From positions 1-64,000 of the forward strand of contig JAJPKN010000073.1 in the NCBI GenBank assembly GCA_021323695.1: a stretch of 64,000 nucleotides of DNA, given 5' to 3'. This document shows, piece by piece, positions 15,591 through 23,539 of the stretch. The position numbers and the translations under genes were made by a program. Below the pieces are notes generated by a model. The model was not told where the DNA came from, searched no databases, and worked only from the letters and a program-made list of their open reading frames with translations. This stretch comes from Actinomycetota bacterium (GTDB taxonomy: Bacteria > Actinomycetota > Acidimicrobiia > Acidimicrobiales > Palsa-688). Numbering within the stretch: position 1 is the stretch's first letter; the number at the start of each line of letters is the position of its first letter.

Positions 15591-17510
15591 ATGCGCATGG
15601 CCACCACCAGACCAGTGCCCAGGCCTGCAGCGGTGCTCCCGCCGGGCGGGGCTGGCCCTCGCCTGGGCACCTCGGGCCAAGGCCAGGAGGCAAGGTCCCT
15701 GCCCCGGCCGGTGGTCGCCGCCCATGTCGGCACTTTGGTAGCCGGGCTGCTCGTGTGGTCGTACCTGGACCGGCACCTGTGGTTCTACGGCGACGAGTGG
15801 GACTTCATAGTGCTGAGGGGCCTTGCCCACGCCCAGGTGAGCCTGTGGGCGCCGCACAACGAGCACTGGTCGACACTGCCCATCCTTGTTTGGAGGGCCA
15901 TTTTCGCCCTCGTCCACCTGAGCCGCTACTGGCCCTATGTGCTGGCCTTGCTCCTCACTCACCTGGCGGTCGTCCACCTGTTCTGGCGGCGCTGCCTGCG
16001 GGAGGGCACCGACCCCTGGGTGGCGACGGCATTGGCCCTCTTGGTGGTGCTCCTCGGGACGGCGGCCGAAGACCTGGCCTGGGCGTTCCAAGTGGGGTTC
16101 CTCGGTTCGTTGGCGTTCGGCCTGGTGGCGTTGGAGCTGGTGGAGAGGCAGGGGCCTCGCAGCTGGGCGTTGGCCGCCGTGGCCGCCGTCGGCTCGCTCA
16201 TGTGCTCTGACATCGGCGTGGCGTTGCTGGTCTCCCTCGCCGTAGTGGCCGTGGCCCGGAGAGGCTGGCGGCGAGGTGTGGTGATGGCCGGCCCCGGTGC
16301 CCTGGCGTTCGGCGCCTGGTACCTTGCTGCCGGCTACCGCGGCATCCAGGGCGACCACATCACCATGGCAACCCTCCGGCGCGTCCCGGGCTTCATGTGG
16401 GACGACACCACGCGCGACGTCGCCCGGGCCTTCAGCCTGGACCTGGCCGGCCTGAGCTGGCTGGCAACGGTCTTGGTGGCCTGCCTGTTGGCCTGGGCAT
16501 TGCTTGGCAGCCGGCGCCTGCTCCGCCAGCACCCTGCGGTGGTGGCCCTGTTAGCCGGGGACCTTGCCTTCCACGCCATGGCTGCCGTGGCCCGGGACCG
16601 CTTCGGCGAGACGTTCAGCCCCAGCCGCTACGTCTACATCGATGCCGTGCTCCTCCTGCCGGGCTTGGCGGTGATGCTGCGCGACCTCATTCCCCGGGCC
16701 TGCGACCTCCTTCCCTGGGCTCGCAGCCTCCTGCCCTGGGCCGGGCGGGTGCTGCCCTCGGCCCCCGGCGGGCCCCAGGCCCAGCTGCCGGGCGTTGCTG
16801 GCCGCGCCCGGCGCTTGCCCGGCCCTGCCCTCCGGTGGCTGGCCGTCGGGGTGCTGGCCGCTTGCACCGTGGGCAACGTTGTCCAAGGCGACCGTTTCGT
16901 GCGCTCCCGTACCGGCTTCGTGTTGCTGGAACGGCAACAGATCTTGACCGGTGCGCAGCTTTTGGCTGAAGGCCAAAGGGCCATCTCGGCTACGCCCATC
17001 CGTTACTCCGGCTGGCTCAGCACCCGAGGGATGCTGGCCCTGGAGCGAAGGCACCTCCTCCCCGAGGTCCCGATGACGGCATCGGCGCGAGCGACGGGGT
17101 TGACCGTGCTGGACGTGGCCATCGCGGCCCGCCCCCTGGTGCCGGGCCGGTTCAGGCTGCTCGACCTGTCGGGCGGCGCCGCAGGCAAAGTGACGGGCGT
17201 GGGTTGCCTCACCGTCTGGGCCGCTCCTCACGCCCGGGTGCCGCAGTTGGCCCTGCAGCTGGCTCGCGGTGACCGTTCGGCGGCCGTGCACCTGGCGTCC
17301 CTGGCCGGTACGTTGAGGAGCTTCCTCACCCCCGGTAGGCACCCTTTGCCCGGGCAGGCCTATGTCGGGCTGGCCGTACGCGACGGCGGGGGGTGGGTCA
17401 GCGACGCCGTAGCCAGCTACCACCTCGTTTTCGACGTCCCGCCCGGGCGCAGCACCTTGTGCGGGTTGGCCGGGCCCCTCGGCACGCCTCAGGGGGGCTT
17501 GGCCCGGTGA
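15591..17510 (+). CDS. large membrane glycosyltransferase-like protein (GT-C fold)
   Basis: A 639-residue polytopic membrane protein. After the first helix (about residues 43-60), the periplasmic loop has FYGDEWDFI, an acidic motif at the position of the catalytic Asp/Glu in GT-C enzymes such as the GT39/GT83 families. About ten further helices follow to roughly residue 430, then a large soluble C-terminal domain. Such proteins transfer sugars from polyprenyl phosphates on the outer membrane face. ATG 15591 is marked (ATG 15597 is next to it); the open frame continues upstream into the divergent gtrA-like region but looks non-coding there. Its stop overlaps the next start (GTGA). Acceptor and sugar are unknown. 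Confidence 0.72.
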   Translation: MRMATTRPVPRPAAVLPPGGAGPRLGTSGQGQEARSLPRPVVAAHVGTLVAGLLVWSYLDRHLWFYGDEWDFIVLRGLAHAQVSLWAPHNEHWSTLPILVWRAIFALVHLSRYWPYVLALLLTHLAVVHLFWRRCLREGTDPWVATALALLVVLLGTAAEDLAWAFQVGFLGSLAFGLVALELVERQGPRSWALAAVAAVGSLMCSDIGVALLVSLAVVAVARRGWRRGVVMAGPGALAFGAWYLAAGYRGIQGDHITMATLRRVPGFMWDDTTRDVARAFSLDLAGLSWLATVLVACLLAWALLGSRRLLRQHPAVVALLAGDLAFHAMAAVARDRFGETFSPSRYVYIDAVLLLPGLAVMLRDLIPRACDLLPWARSLLPWAGRVLPSAPGGPQAQLPGVAGRARRLPGPALRWLAVGVLAACTVGNVVQGDRFVRSRTGFVLLERQQILTGAQLLAEGQRAISATPIRYSGWLSTRGMLALERRHLLPEVPMTASARATGLTVLDVAIAARPLVPGRFRLLDLSGGAAGKVTGVGCLTVWAAPHARVPQLALQLARGDRSAAVHLASLAGTLRSFLTPGRHPLPGQAYVGLAVRDGGGWVSDAVASYHLVFDVPPGRSTLCGLAGPLGTPQGGLAR

Positions 17511-19051
17511 GCCGCCCGGCGGGCGTGGGGGCGCCGGCACGGGCGGGCACCTGGGGCTGGCCCCGCCGGGGCGGGGGCCCAGGCCCGACGACACCCCCTT
17601 TGCCTGGCGCCGTGCCGGGCACCCTGCCAGGGACCGGCTACCGCACCCTCAACTACCGCCGCTGGGTGCCGGCCAGCTTCGCCATCGCTGCCGCTTCGCT
17701 GCTCGGCCTCCCCAACGGCCTGGGTTACGACCCCTGGTCGTGGTTGGTGTGGGGCCGGGAGCTGGACCACGGGGCCCTGGTCACGGCCGGGGCCGCCTCC
17801 TCGGTCAAACCGCTGCCCATGTTCGCCGACGTCCTGCTGGCTCCCTTTGGCGGGGCGGCGGCGGACCTCTGGCTGGTCTGTGCCCGAGCTGGGGTCGCCA
17901 TCTCGGTCGTGCTCGCCTACCACCTGGCCCGGGTGCTGGCTGGCCGGACGGCGGGGGTCACGGCTGGCGCGGGGTGGCTGACTGCCTCTCAGGTGGCCGG
18001 TTACCTCACCTTCGAGGGCATGTCCGAGCCGCTGTGCGCCGCCTTTGTCTTGGCGGCGGTGGACGCCCACCTGGGGGGGCGGAGGTGGCGGGCAGCGGCG
18101 CTCGGCGTGGCCGGAGCGCTGGTGCGCATCGAGCTTGCCCCGTTCGTGGCTATCTACGGTGCCTTGGTGCTACTGAAGCAGTCGCGCCGGCCCAAGCGCG
18201 CCGCCGTGCTGCTGGCGGCCATGCTGGTGGTCGTCCCGGCTGCCTGGTTGCTGCCCGATGCCATCAGCTCCGGGGACGTCTTCCGGTCTGCGGTACGGGC
18301 CACCTACCAGAGCCAGGGTGGGCCGCTGTTGTCGAGGGTGCCCGGGCTGAGCGAACTGGCCGACGCGGCAGGCATGCTGGTCTGGCCGCTGGTAGTCGGC
18401 TTCGTCGCTGACACTGTTGCCAGCCTCGTGGCTTGGGTGAGGCACCGGCAAGTGCGGCCCACCTTGCCGTTGGCCGCCCTGGCCTGGGGGTGGGTGGCGG
18501 TCGAGGCGGTCATGGTGCAGCTGCGGGTGGACACGGGGGCGCCGCGCTACCTCCTGCCCGGGGTGGCGCTGGCCGCCGTCGTGGCCGGCTGTGCCTGGTC
18601 TCGCGCCCTGCGGGCCTTGCCCCGTCTGGTCCCCAAGGCCAAACCCGCCTTGCTGGTGGCCATGGCCTGGCTGGTCCTGGCGGCCGCGCCGGCCAACGCC
18701 TTGGTGGAACGCACCCGGGCCGAACGCAGCAGCTGGGTGTCTGCTCGCACCGTGGAGCACCTGGCCAGCGAGCTGCCGGCCGCAGTGTCGGCTCTGGGCG
18801 GCCGCCGCCTGGTGCTGAGCTGCGGGACGGTGGCCGCCGCCCCCCTGCAGAACCCAGTTGTGGCGTGGCAGCTGGACGTGCCCCTGGGCCAGGTCGGGAT
18901 CAGCCCCGCCGCTCGGGGGGTGGTGCTCAGCGTGGCCGGCCAACCGCCCATCCCCGAGCAGTACAGGGGTGACTACCGGACCGTGGGCGTGCTGGGCCCA
19001 CCTTCGTGGCGCTGGGTGGCCATGACCACCTGCCCGCCCCCCGGCCGCTGA
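17507..19051 (+). CDS. polytopic membrane protein, GT-C-like
   Basis: A 514-residue protein translated by GTGA overlap from the preceding membrane gene. After a ~40-residue Gly/Pro/Arg-rich leader come repeated hydrophobic helices between about residues 55 and 400 and a shorter soluble C-terminal part. The first loop has GYDPWSWLVWGREL, with an Asp where GT-C transferases carry their acidic residue. Similarity to a named family is not clear to me; a mannosyl- or arabinosyltransferase-like role is an inference from topology and neighbours. Confidence 0.65.
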   Translation: MSRPAGVGAPARAGTWGWPRRGGGPGPTTPPLPGAVPGTLPGTGYRTLNYRRWVPASFAIAAASLLGLPNGLGYDPWSWLVWGRELDHGALVTAGAASSVKPLPMFADVLLAPFGGAAADLWLVCARAGVAISVVLAYHLARVLAGRTAGVTAGAGWLTASQVAGYLTFEGMSEPLCAAFVLAAVDAHLGGRRWRAAALGVAGALVRIELAPFVAIYGALVLLKQSRRPKRAAVLLAAMLVVVPAAWLLPDAISSGDVFRSAVRATYQSQGGPLLSRVPGLSELADAAGMLVWPLVVGFVADTVASLVAWVRHRQVRPTLPLAALAWGWVAVEAVMVQLRVDTGAPRYLLPGVALAAVVAGCAWSRALRALPRLVPKAKPALLVAMAWLVLAAAPANALVERTRAERSSWVSARTVEHLASELPAAVSALGGRRLVLSCGTVAAAPLQNPVVAWQLDVPLGQVGISPAARGVVLSVAGQPPIPEQYRGDYRTVGVLGPPSWRWVAMTTCPPPGR

Positions 19052-19058
19052 GCCGGCC

Positions 19059-19080
19059 GCTGGCCTGGTGCGGGGCCAGC
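19059..19080. terminator. hairpin between convergent genes
   Basis: GCTGGCC, an 8-nt loop, GGCCAGC: a perfect 7-bp stem lying between the stop of the + strand membrane gene (19051) and the stop of the - strand dehydrogenase (19084). No T-tract. Confidence 0.4.
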
Positions 19081-19083
19081 AGG

Positions 19084-20103
19084 CTACTGCCCCGGCACCA
19101 CCACGGGCTTAACCGCCAAGGGGTCCCGCTTGCCTGCCTGTAGCGCCTCGGCCACCTGGGCCAGGCCGTAGTGGCCGGTGACGAGGTCGTCCAGGTGGAC
19201 TGCGCCCGAGGACGCGAGCGCTATGGCGCTCGGGTAGGTGTTGGCGTAGCGGAAGGTGCCGGTGAGCTCGATCTCCAGACGTTGGACCAGGGAAAGGGCT
19301 ACCGAGGTGTAGCTGTCGGGCGACATCCCGACGACGACGGCGCGAGCCCCCGGCCCCAGTCCATGTAGCCCGGCGTCCAGCGCCTGCGCTGAACCGGAGC
19401 ATTCGATCAGCACATCTGCCCCCATGCCGGCCAGCTCCTCCTTGGCCCCGCTCAGCGTGGCCGTGGCTCCCATGCGCCGGGCCAGGCTCAAGCGGGCCGG
19501 CTGCAGGTCGCTCACGATCACCTCGCTTGCCCCCGAGGCCCGGGCGACGGCGGTCGCCACCAGCCCTATGGGGCCGGCACCGGTGACTATCACCCGGTCG
19601 CCCACCGCCAGGTGGGCCTTCCAGGAAGCCCAGATGCCCACCGACAGGGGTTCCAGGAGGGCACCTGCGTCGTCCGAGACGTTGTCGGGGAGCGGGTGGC
19701 AGAAGTCTTCGTCGTGGGCCACATAGCGGGCAAATGCGCCATCGACGGGAGGCGTGGCGAAAAAACGCACGTCAGGGCACAGGTTGTAGCTCCCGCGCCG
19801 GCAAGCAGGGCAACGGCCACAGGGCACGCCTGGTTCCATGGCGACCCGCTGGCCCACGCTCAGGCGCTTGACCCCGGGCCCGAGCCCCCGGACCACTCCG
19901 GCGGCCTCGTGGCCGAGGACCAGGGGGGCGTTGACGACGAAGTCCCCGATGCGGCCCTCGGTGAAGTAGTGCACGTCGGAACCGCACACCCCGACCGAGC
20001 TCACCTCCACCAGTACCTGCCCTGGCCCGGGTTCTGGCAAGGGGCGCTCTTCTATTTCGATCTCTCCCGGCCGCACCATGACGGCCACCGGTGCTGTGCT
20101 CAC
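19084..20103 (-). CDS. zinc-dependent alcohol dehydrogenase (sorbitol/threonine dehydrogenase-like)
   Basis: A 339-residue medium-chain dehydrogenase oxidising a polyol or secondary alcohol with NAD(P). Catalytic zinc ligands are Cys in GVCGSDVHY and the HE pair in LGHEAAG; the structural zinc lobe CGRCPACRRGSYNLC is complete; VIVTGAGPIGLVA is the nucleotide-binding loop, followed by VSDLQPARL. GTG 20103 is preferred to ATG 20079 because TACGGT lies 7 nt upstream and the extra residues (STAPVAVMV) supply the first beta strand. Divergent from the DUF2510 gene with only 18 bp between start codons. Confidence 0.9.
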   Translation of the reverse strand: MSTAPVAVMVRPGEIEIEERPLPEPGPGQVLVEVSSVGVCGSDVHYFTEGRIGDFVVNAPLVLGHEAAGVVRGLGPGVKRLSVGQRVAMEPGVPCGRCPACRRGSYNLCPDVRFFATPPVDGAFARYVAHDEDFCHPLPDNVSDDAGALLEPLSVGIWASWKAHLAVGDRVIVTGAGPIGLVATAVARASGASEVIVSDLQPARLSLARRMGATATLSGAKEELAGMGADVLIECSGSAQALDAGLHGLGPGARAVVVGMSPDSYTSVALSLVQRLEIELTGTFRYANTYPSAIALASSGAVHLDDLVTGHYGLAQVAEALQAGKRDPLAVKPVVVPGQ

Positions 20104-20109
20104 CGCGCC

Positions 20110-20116
20110 TACCGTA
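20110..20116. promoter_or_regulatory. bidirectional leaderless promoter with a shared -10 (TACCGTA)
   Basis: On the + strand TACCGT (20110-20115), six bases, then GTG 20122. On the - strand TACGGT (20116-20111), seven bases, then GTG 20103. The two -10 hexamers share five base pairs, so one site should fire in both directions and only one polymerase can occupy it at a time. Confidence 0.55.
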
Positions 20117-20121
20117 GTTCC

Positions 20122-21801
20122 GTGGCCAGCCGACGCGCACCGGGGTGGTACGCGGATCCTGACGAGCCGGAGCAGTGGCGCTGGTGGGACGGCCAGGCCT
20201 GGACCGAGCACGTCACCCGGGCTCACGGCCGGCCCCGGGAGCCTGCTGGCCCCCCTGGCCCCACCGGTCCCCCCGGCCCTCCGGGCGGCCGCCAGGTCGC
20301 AGGCGAGCAGGTGGGGCCTCCGGGGCCAGGCCCCGGCAGCGAGCAGGCCCAACCTCTGAGGCCAGGCCCCGGCAGCGAGCAGGCCGGGCCCCGGCGGCCA
20401 GCTCCCGAGCTCAGCCCACTGCTGAGGCGCTGGGCCCTGCTGGCCGGGGCAGTGACGCTGGTCATCGTCGTGCTGGTGGTTGCTCTCCGCGGCCACCCCC
20501 CGTCGCTGTACTGGCAGGGGGAGCCGCTGGAGGGCGCCGGGAGCGTGCTCTCGCAGGCCCAAGCCGAGATGCGAGGCCTGGTGGCTGCCGATGAGGGTGC
20601 TGACCTGTCCCAGAGCCGGTGCTATTTCAGCCTGCCCAACGCGACCGGCCATGACATTGCCCCCTACCTGCGCTGCGGCCCGGTTTACTTTCCCTGGTCC
20701 CAGCCGTCGGCCGCCTGGCTCACCTACCGGCTGTCGGCGCAGGCCAGCGGTCCCGGGGTGAAGCTGGCCCTCGCCGCCGCCCCGGCCGCCCCGGCCACCC
20801 AGGCGCTCGCCAAGGGGGAGGTGCTCAGGCGCCCGGACGGCAGCAGCCCACCCAAAGCCCCTACCGGCTTGAAGATCCCTGTGGTCCCGCGCCTGCCCAG
20901 CGGTTGGGCCGGCCTGTTGGGCCCCGTACCGCCGGGGCTGCGCCCCGCCCCAGCCGAGGACCTGGTCGGCGACTGGGGGGCTGCCTACCGGCTGGTCGGC
21001 TTCGGCAAGACAGGGTGGCTCGGCCGCCAGTACGACCCCGGGGCTTTGCGCTCCGCCGTAGCCCCGCCCGGCAGTGCCTATTCGACAACGCCGTCGAGCA
21101 CCCGTCCCCTGGCGAGGCTCCTCCTGCCGCCCCCGGGACAGGTCTTCGTGCTGGCCGAGCTGGCTGTGAGCCCAGGTGAGGCAGCCGGGGCGGTCCCCCG
21201 GGACGGCCAGGCCGCGGCCGCCGCGGCGGGGGCACCGCCGGCTACCGACCAGCCGGTGCTGCAGGTGCGGGCCGGGGGGGTGGTTGCCGCCGTCCCCCAA
21301 CCGGCGGGCACCGGTGTAGTGACCGTGGCGGCTGCGGTGCCGGCCGGCGCCACGCCTTACCTGGTCATCTCCGACCGTGGCCTCAGCCAGGCCCTGTCCC
21401 TGGCGGACGGCCAGCTCGGCCCCGGCCCCAGCGTGCTCGCCCGAGCCGCCACCGACCAGCCCCTCAACGTGACGGGCCGCCTCGGCACCACCACCGTCCG
21501 CCTGGAGGACGCCTCATTGGTGTGGTTCGCCGGTTCCGACGGGGGCACCGTCCCACCCTCCTACGACCAGGCGTACCTCCAGGTGCTGGCAACGGTGAGC
21601 CCCTTGTCGCAGTCCTTTTTGCCGGCGGGCGACTTCAGCTTGGAAGAACCGGGCGGGCAGGTGGCCCACGGCGTGGCCCTGCCCGACGCCGACCGCCAGG
21701 CCATCGCGGTGGGCTTCTTGGTGCCCGCCTCTTTCAGCGACGGCACGGTGGTCGTGTCTGCCGGGGGCCAGTCCTTCGGGGTGAGGGTCCACTTCCCCTG
21801 A
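20122..21801 (+). CDS. DUF2510 membrane-anchored protein
   Basis: A 559-residue protein starting with a DUF2510 domain (APGWYADPDEPEQWRWWDGQAWTEHV), a short Trp-rich module usually at the cytoplasmic N-terminus of actinobacterial membrane proteins. A Gly/Pro-rich linker, with a repeated RPGPGSEQA element, leads to one transmembrane helix at about residues 107-127 and a ~430-residue external region with no motif I recognise. GTG 20122 is the only in-frame start that fits the -10 box and places the domain at the N-terminus; the open frame upstream is antisense to the dehydrogenase. Its role is unknown; a cell-surface or sensing function is only an inference. Confidence 0.75.
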   Translation: MASRRAPGWYADPDEPEQWRWWDGQAWTEHVTRAHGRPREPAGPPGPTGPPGPPGGRQVAGEQVGPPGPGPGSEQAQPLRPGPGSEQAGPRRPAPELSPLLRRWALLAGAVTLVIVVLVVALRGHPPSLYWQGEPLEGAGSVLSQAQAEMRGLVAADEGADLSQSRCYFSLPNATGHDIAPYLRCGPVYFPWSQPSAAWLTYRLSAQASGPGVKLALAAAPAAPATQALAKGEVLRRPDGSSPPKAPTGLKIPVVPRLPSGWAGLLGPVPPGLRPAPAEDLVGDWGAAYRLVGFGKTGWLGRQYDPGALRSAVAPPGSAYSTTPSSTRPLARLLLPPPGQVFVLAELAVSPGEAAGAVPRDGQAAAAAAGAPPATDQPVLQVRAGGVVAAVPQPAGTGVVTVAAAVPAGATPYLVISDRGLSQALSLADGQLGPGPSVLARAATDQPLNVTGRLGTTTVRLEDASLVWFAGSDGGTVPPSYDQAYLQVLATVSPLSQSFLPAGDFSLEEPGGQVAHGVALPDADRQAIAVGFLVPASFSDGTVVVSAGGQSFGVRVHFP

Positions 21802-21811
21802 CCACCCGCCG

Positions 21812-23539
21812 CTACGGGAGGGCGTCGCGTGGCACTTGGCCGGGCAGGACCTTGGTGGCCGGCTGGACGACGGCGAAGTCGCCCTGACGCCAGACGTCCG
21901 CGCCCCCGGCGTGCTGGTGGCACCAGGCTACGAACCGCCCCAACGTAGCCGACGCGGCCACGAAGAGGTACGCCGGCTTGGGGCTGGCTGCCACCTTCGC
22001 GCTTAGCACTGGGTTGCGGTCGTGCTCGATCGGCGCCACGTCGACCGCTTCTTGGGTCTCGAACATGAGCCGGTAGGCGGCCCAGTAGTCGGCGTAGGCG
22101 TCCCGGACATGGTGCTCGGCGACGAGCACCTGCAGGTCGTGGTCGTTCACGGGCAACGGGGCGTCGGGCGAGGGGAACCCTACCAGCCCGGCGGCCGGCG
22201 CCTGGCTCAGGGCCGTTGCCCCCAGCGCGCCCAGGAGGGCCACCGCCAGGGGCCAGACGGCCAGGTGGTGGCGGGCCAGCCTCCAGGGCCGGCCGGGAGG
22301 CCAGAGGCGGGGCCGGCGGCCCTGGGCCTGGTGCTGCAGAGCGAGCCAGCGGCGCAAAACTTGCCCGGCTCGGGCTGCCGCCGGCCCGGCGTTGTCGATG
22401 CCGACGCCCACCAACAAGGCGCCCATGCTGGCGCCGAACAAGACGTAGCGGGCCTGGCCGACATGGCTCGCCAAGGGGTTGAGGGCGAACAGCACCGGAA
22501 GCAACGCCAGCGTGAGCACGGGCAACCGGCAACGTTCGGCCCGCCCGCTTGCCACCGCCACCACGACCGCCAGGGCACCGGCGGCGGCCAACCAGGCGAG
22601 CACCATGCCGAGGGGGCCTCCGACCCACTGGAACGACCTTTGGATCCTCAGGCTCATGGCCAGGGGCGCTTCGATGCGGAAGAACTGAGCCAGGCGGCCC
22701 GCCATCCCGTCCCACGCGCTGTGGCCCCCGCCCGGCAGGTGCAGGTTGGACCAGTGGTGGAGCGCCCCATAGACGATGGCCGGGGAGGCCCCGGCCACTG
22801 CGCCGGGCAGGAGGGCGAGCAGGCGCCGGCCTAGCCGCCGGGCCGTGGGCAGGAACCACAGGCCAGCGGGGACCAACAGTTCCAGGCACTGGGGGGTCGA
22901 CCAGGCCGCCAGCCCGCACAAGAGGCCTCCCCAGCCCAAAAGTGCCCAGCTGGCTTGGCCCTTGCGGGCGCGGGCCAGAACCCCTACAGCGCAAAGCGTT
23001 ATTGCCAGCCCGATCTGGTAGGTGCTGCCGGGCTTGAGGGACCGCCAGATGAACGACGCCGGCCAGACCCAGAACACCAGGGCGCCCAAGCCGGCGGCCC
23101 GTTCGCCCACCACCCAACGGCCGTTGCGCCAGAGGGCCAAGGCGGCCAACCCGCTGGACAGGGCGCAGGTGGCGGCCAGCTGAGCGGTGCCCACTCCGGC
23201 AACTGCGAACATCCCAGCCGTGAGGACGGCCTCCAGGCTGCCGCCGTAGGACTGGCCCCACACGTAGACAGAAAGTTGGCCGTGCCGGAGGAGGTGCAGA
23301 GCCATGAGCCCGGTGATGGCAGTGTCCCCGGTGACCACCCCAATGGGGTGAGCGCCCACCCACCAGCGCTCCAGGGCCCCGGTCACGACGGTGGCGACGA
23401 CGAAGGCCACAGCCGCCCAGCTCCTCAGCCAGGCGGGGCGGGCCAGCCAGGCGGGGCGGGGCCCGTTGCGGCCGGCAGGCACCCGGCCGGCAAGCCTGGC
23501 CCGCGCTTGGTTCGCCGTCCCTGCGGCGGCCTGGGTCAT
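21812..23539 (-). CDS. polytopic membrane glycosyltransferase-like protein (GT-C/ArnT-like)
   Basis: A 575-residue membrane protein. After a basic N-terminus the first helix (about 37-57) leads to a loop with VVTGDTAITGLMALHLLRHGQ, an Asp-containing block in the place of the GT-C catalytic acid, followed by about ten helices and a ~130-residue soluble C-terminus. ATG 23539 forms an ATGA overlap with the stop of the upstream fusion gene, so translation is coupled. The neighbour makes or modifies a polyprenyl-linked sugar, and this protein may transfer it outside the membrane; that pairing is inferred. Confidence 0.72.
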   Translation of the reverse strand: MTQAAAGTANQARARLAGRVPAGRNGPRPAWLARPAWLRSWAAVAFVVATVVTGALERWWVGAHPIGVVTGDTAITGLMALHLLRHGQLSVYVWGQSYGGSLEAVLTAGMFAVAGVGTAQLAATCALSSGLAALALWRNGRWVVGERAAGLGALVFWVWPASFIWRSLKPGSTYQIGLAITLCAVGVLARARKGQASWALLGWGGLLCGLAAWSTPQCLELLVPAGLWFLPTARRLGRRLLALLPGAVAGASPAIVYGALHHWSNLHLPGGGHSAWDGMAGRLAQFFRIEAPLAMSLRIQRSFQWVGGPLGMVLAWLAAAGALAVVVAVASGRAERCRLPVLTLALLPVLFALNPLASHVGQARYVLFGASMGALLVGVGIDNAGPAAARAGQVLRRWLALQHQAQGRRPRLWPPGRPWRLARHHLAVWPLAVALLGALGATALSQAPAAGLVGFPSPDAPLPVNDHDLQVLVAEHHVRDAYADYWAAYRLMFETQEAVDVAPIEHDRNPVLSAKVAASPKPAYLFVAASATLGRFVAWCHQHAGGADVWRQGDFAVVQPATKVLPGQVPRDALP

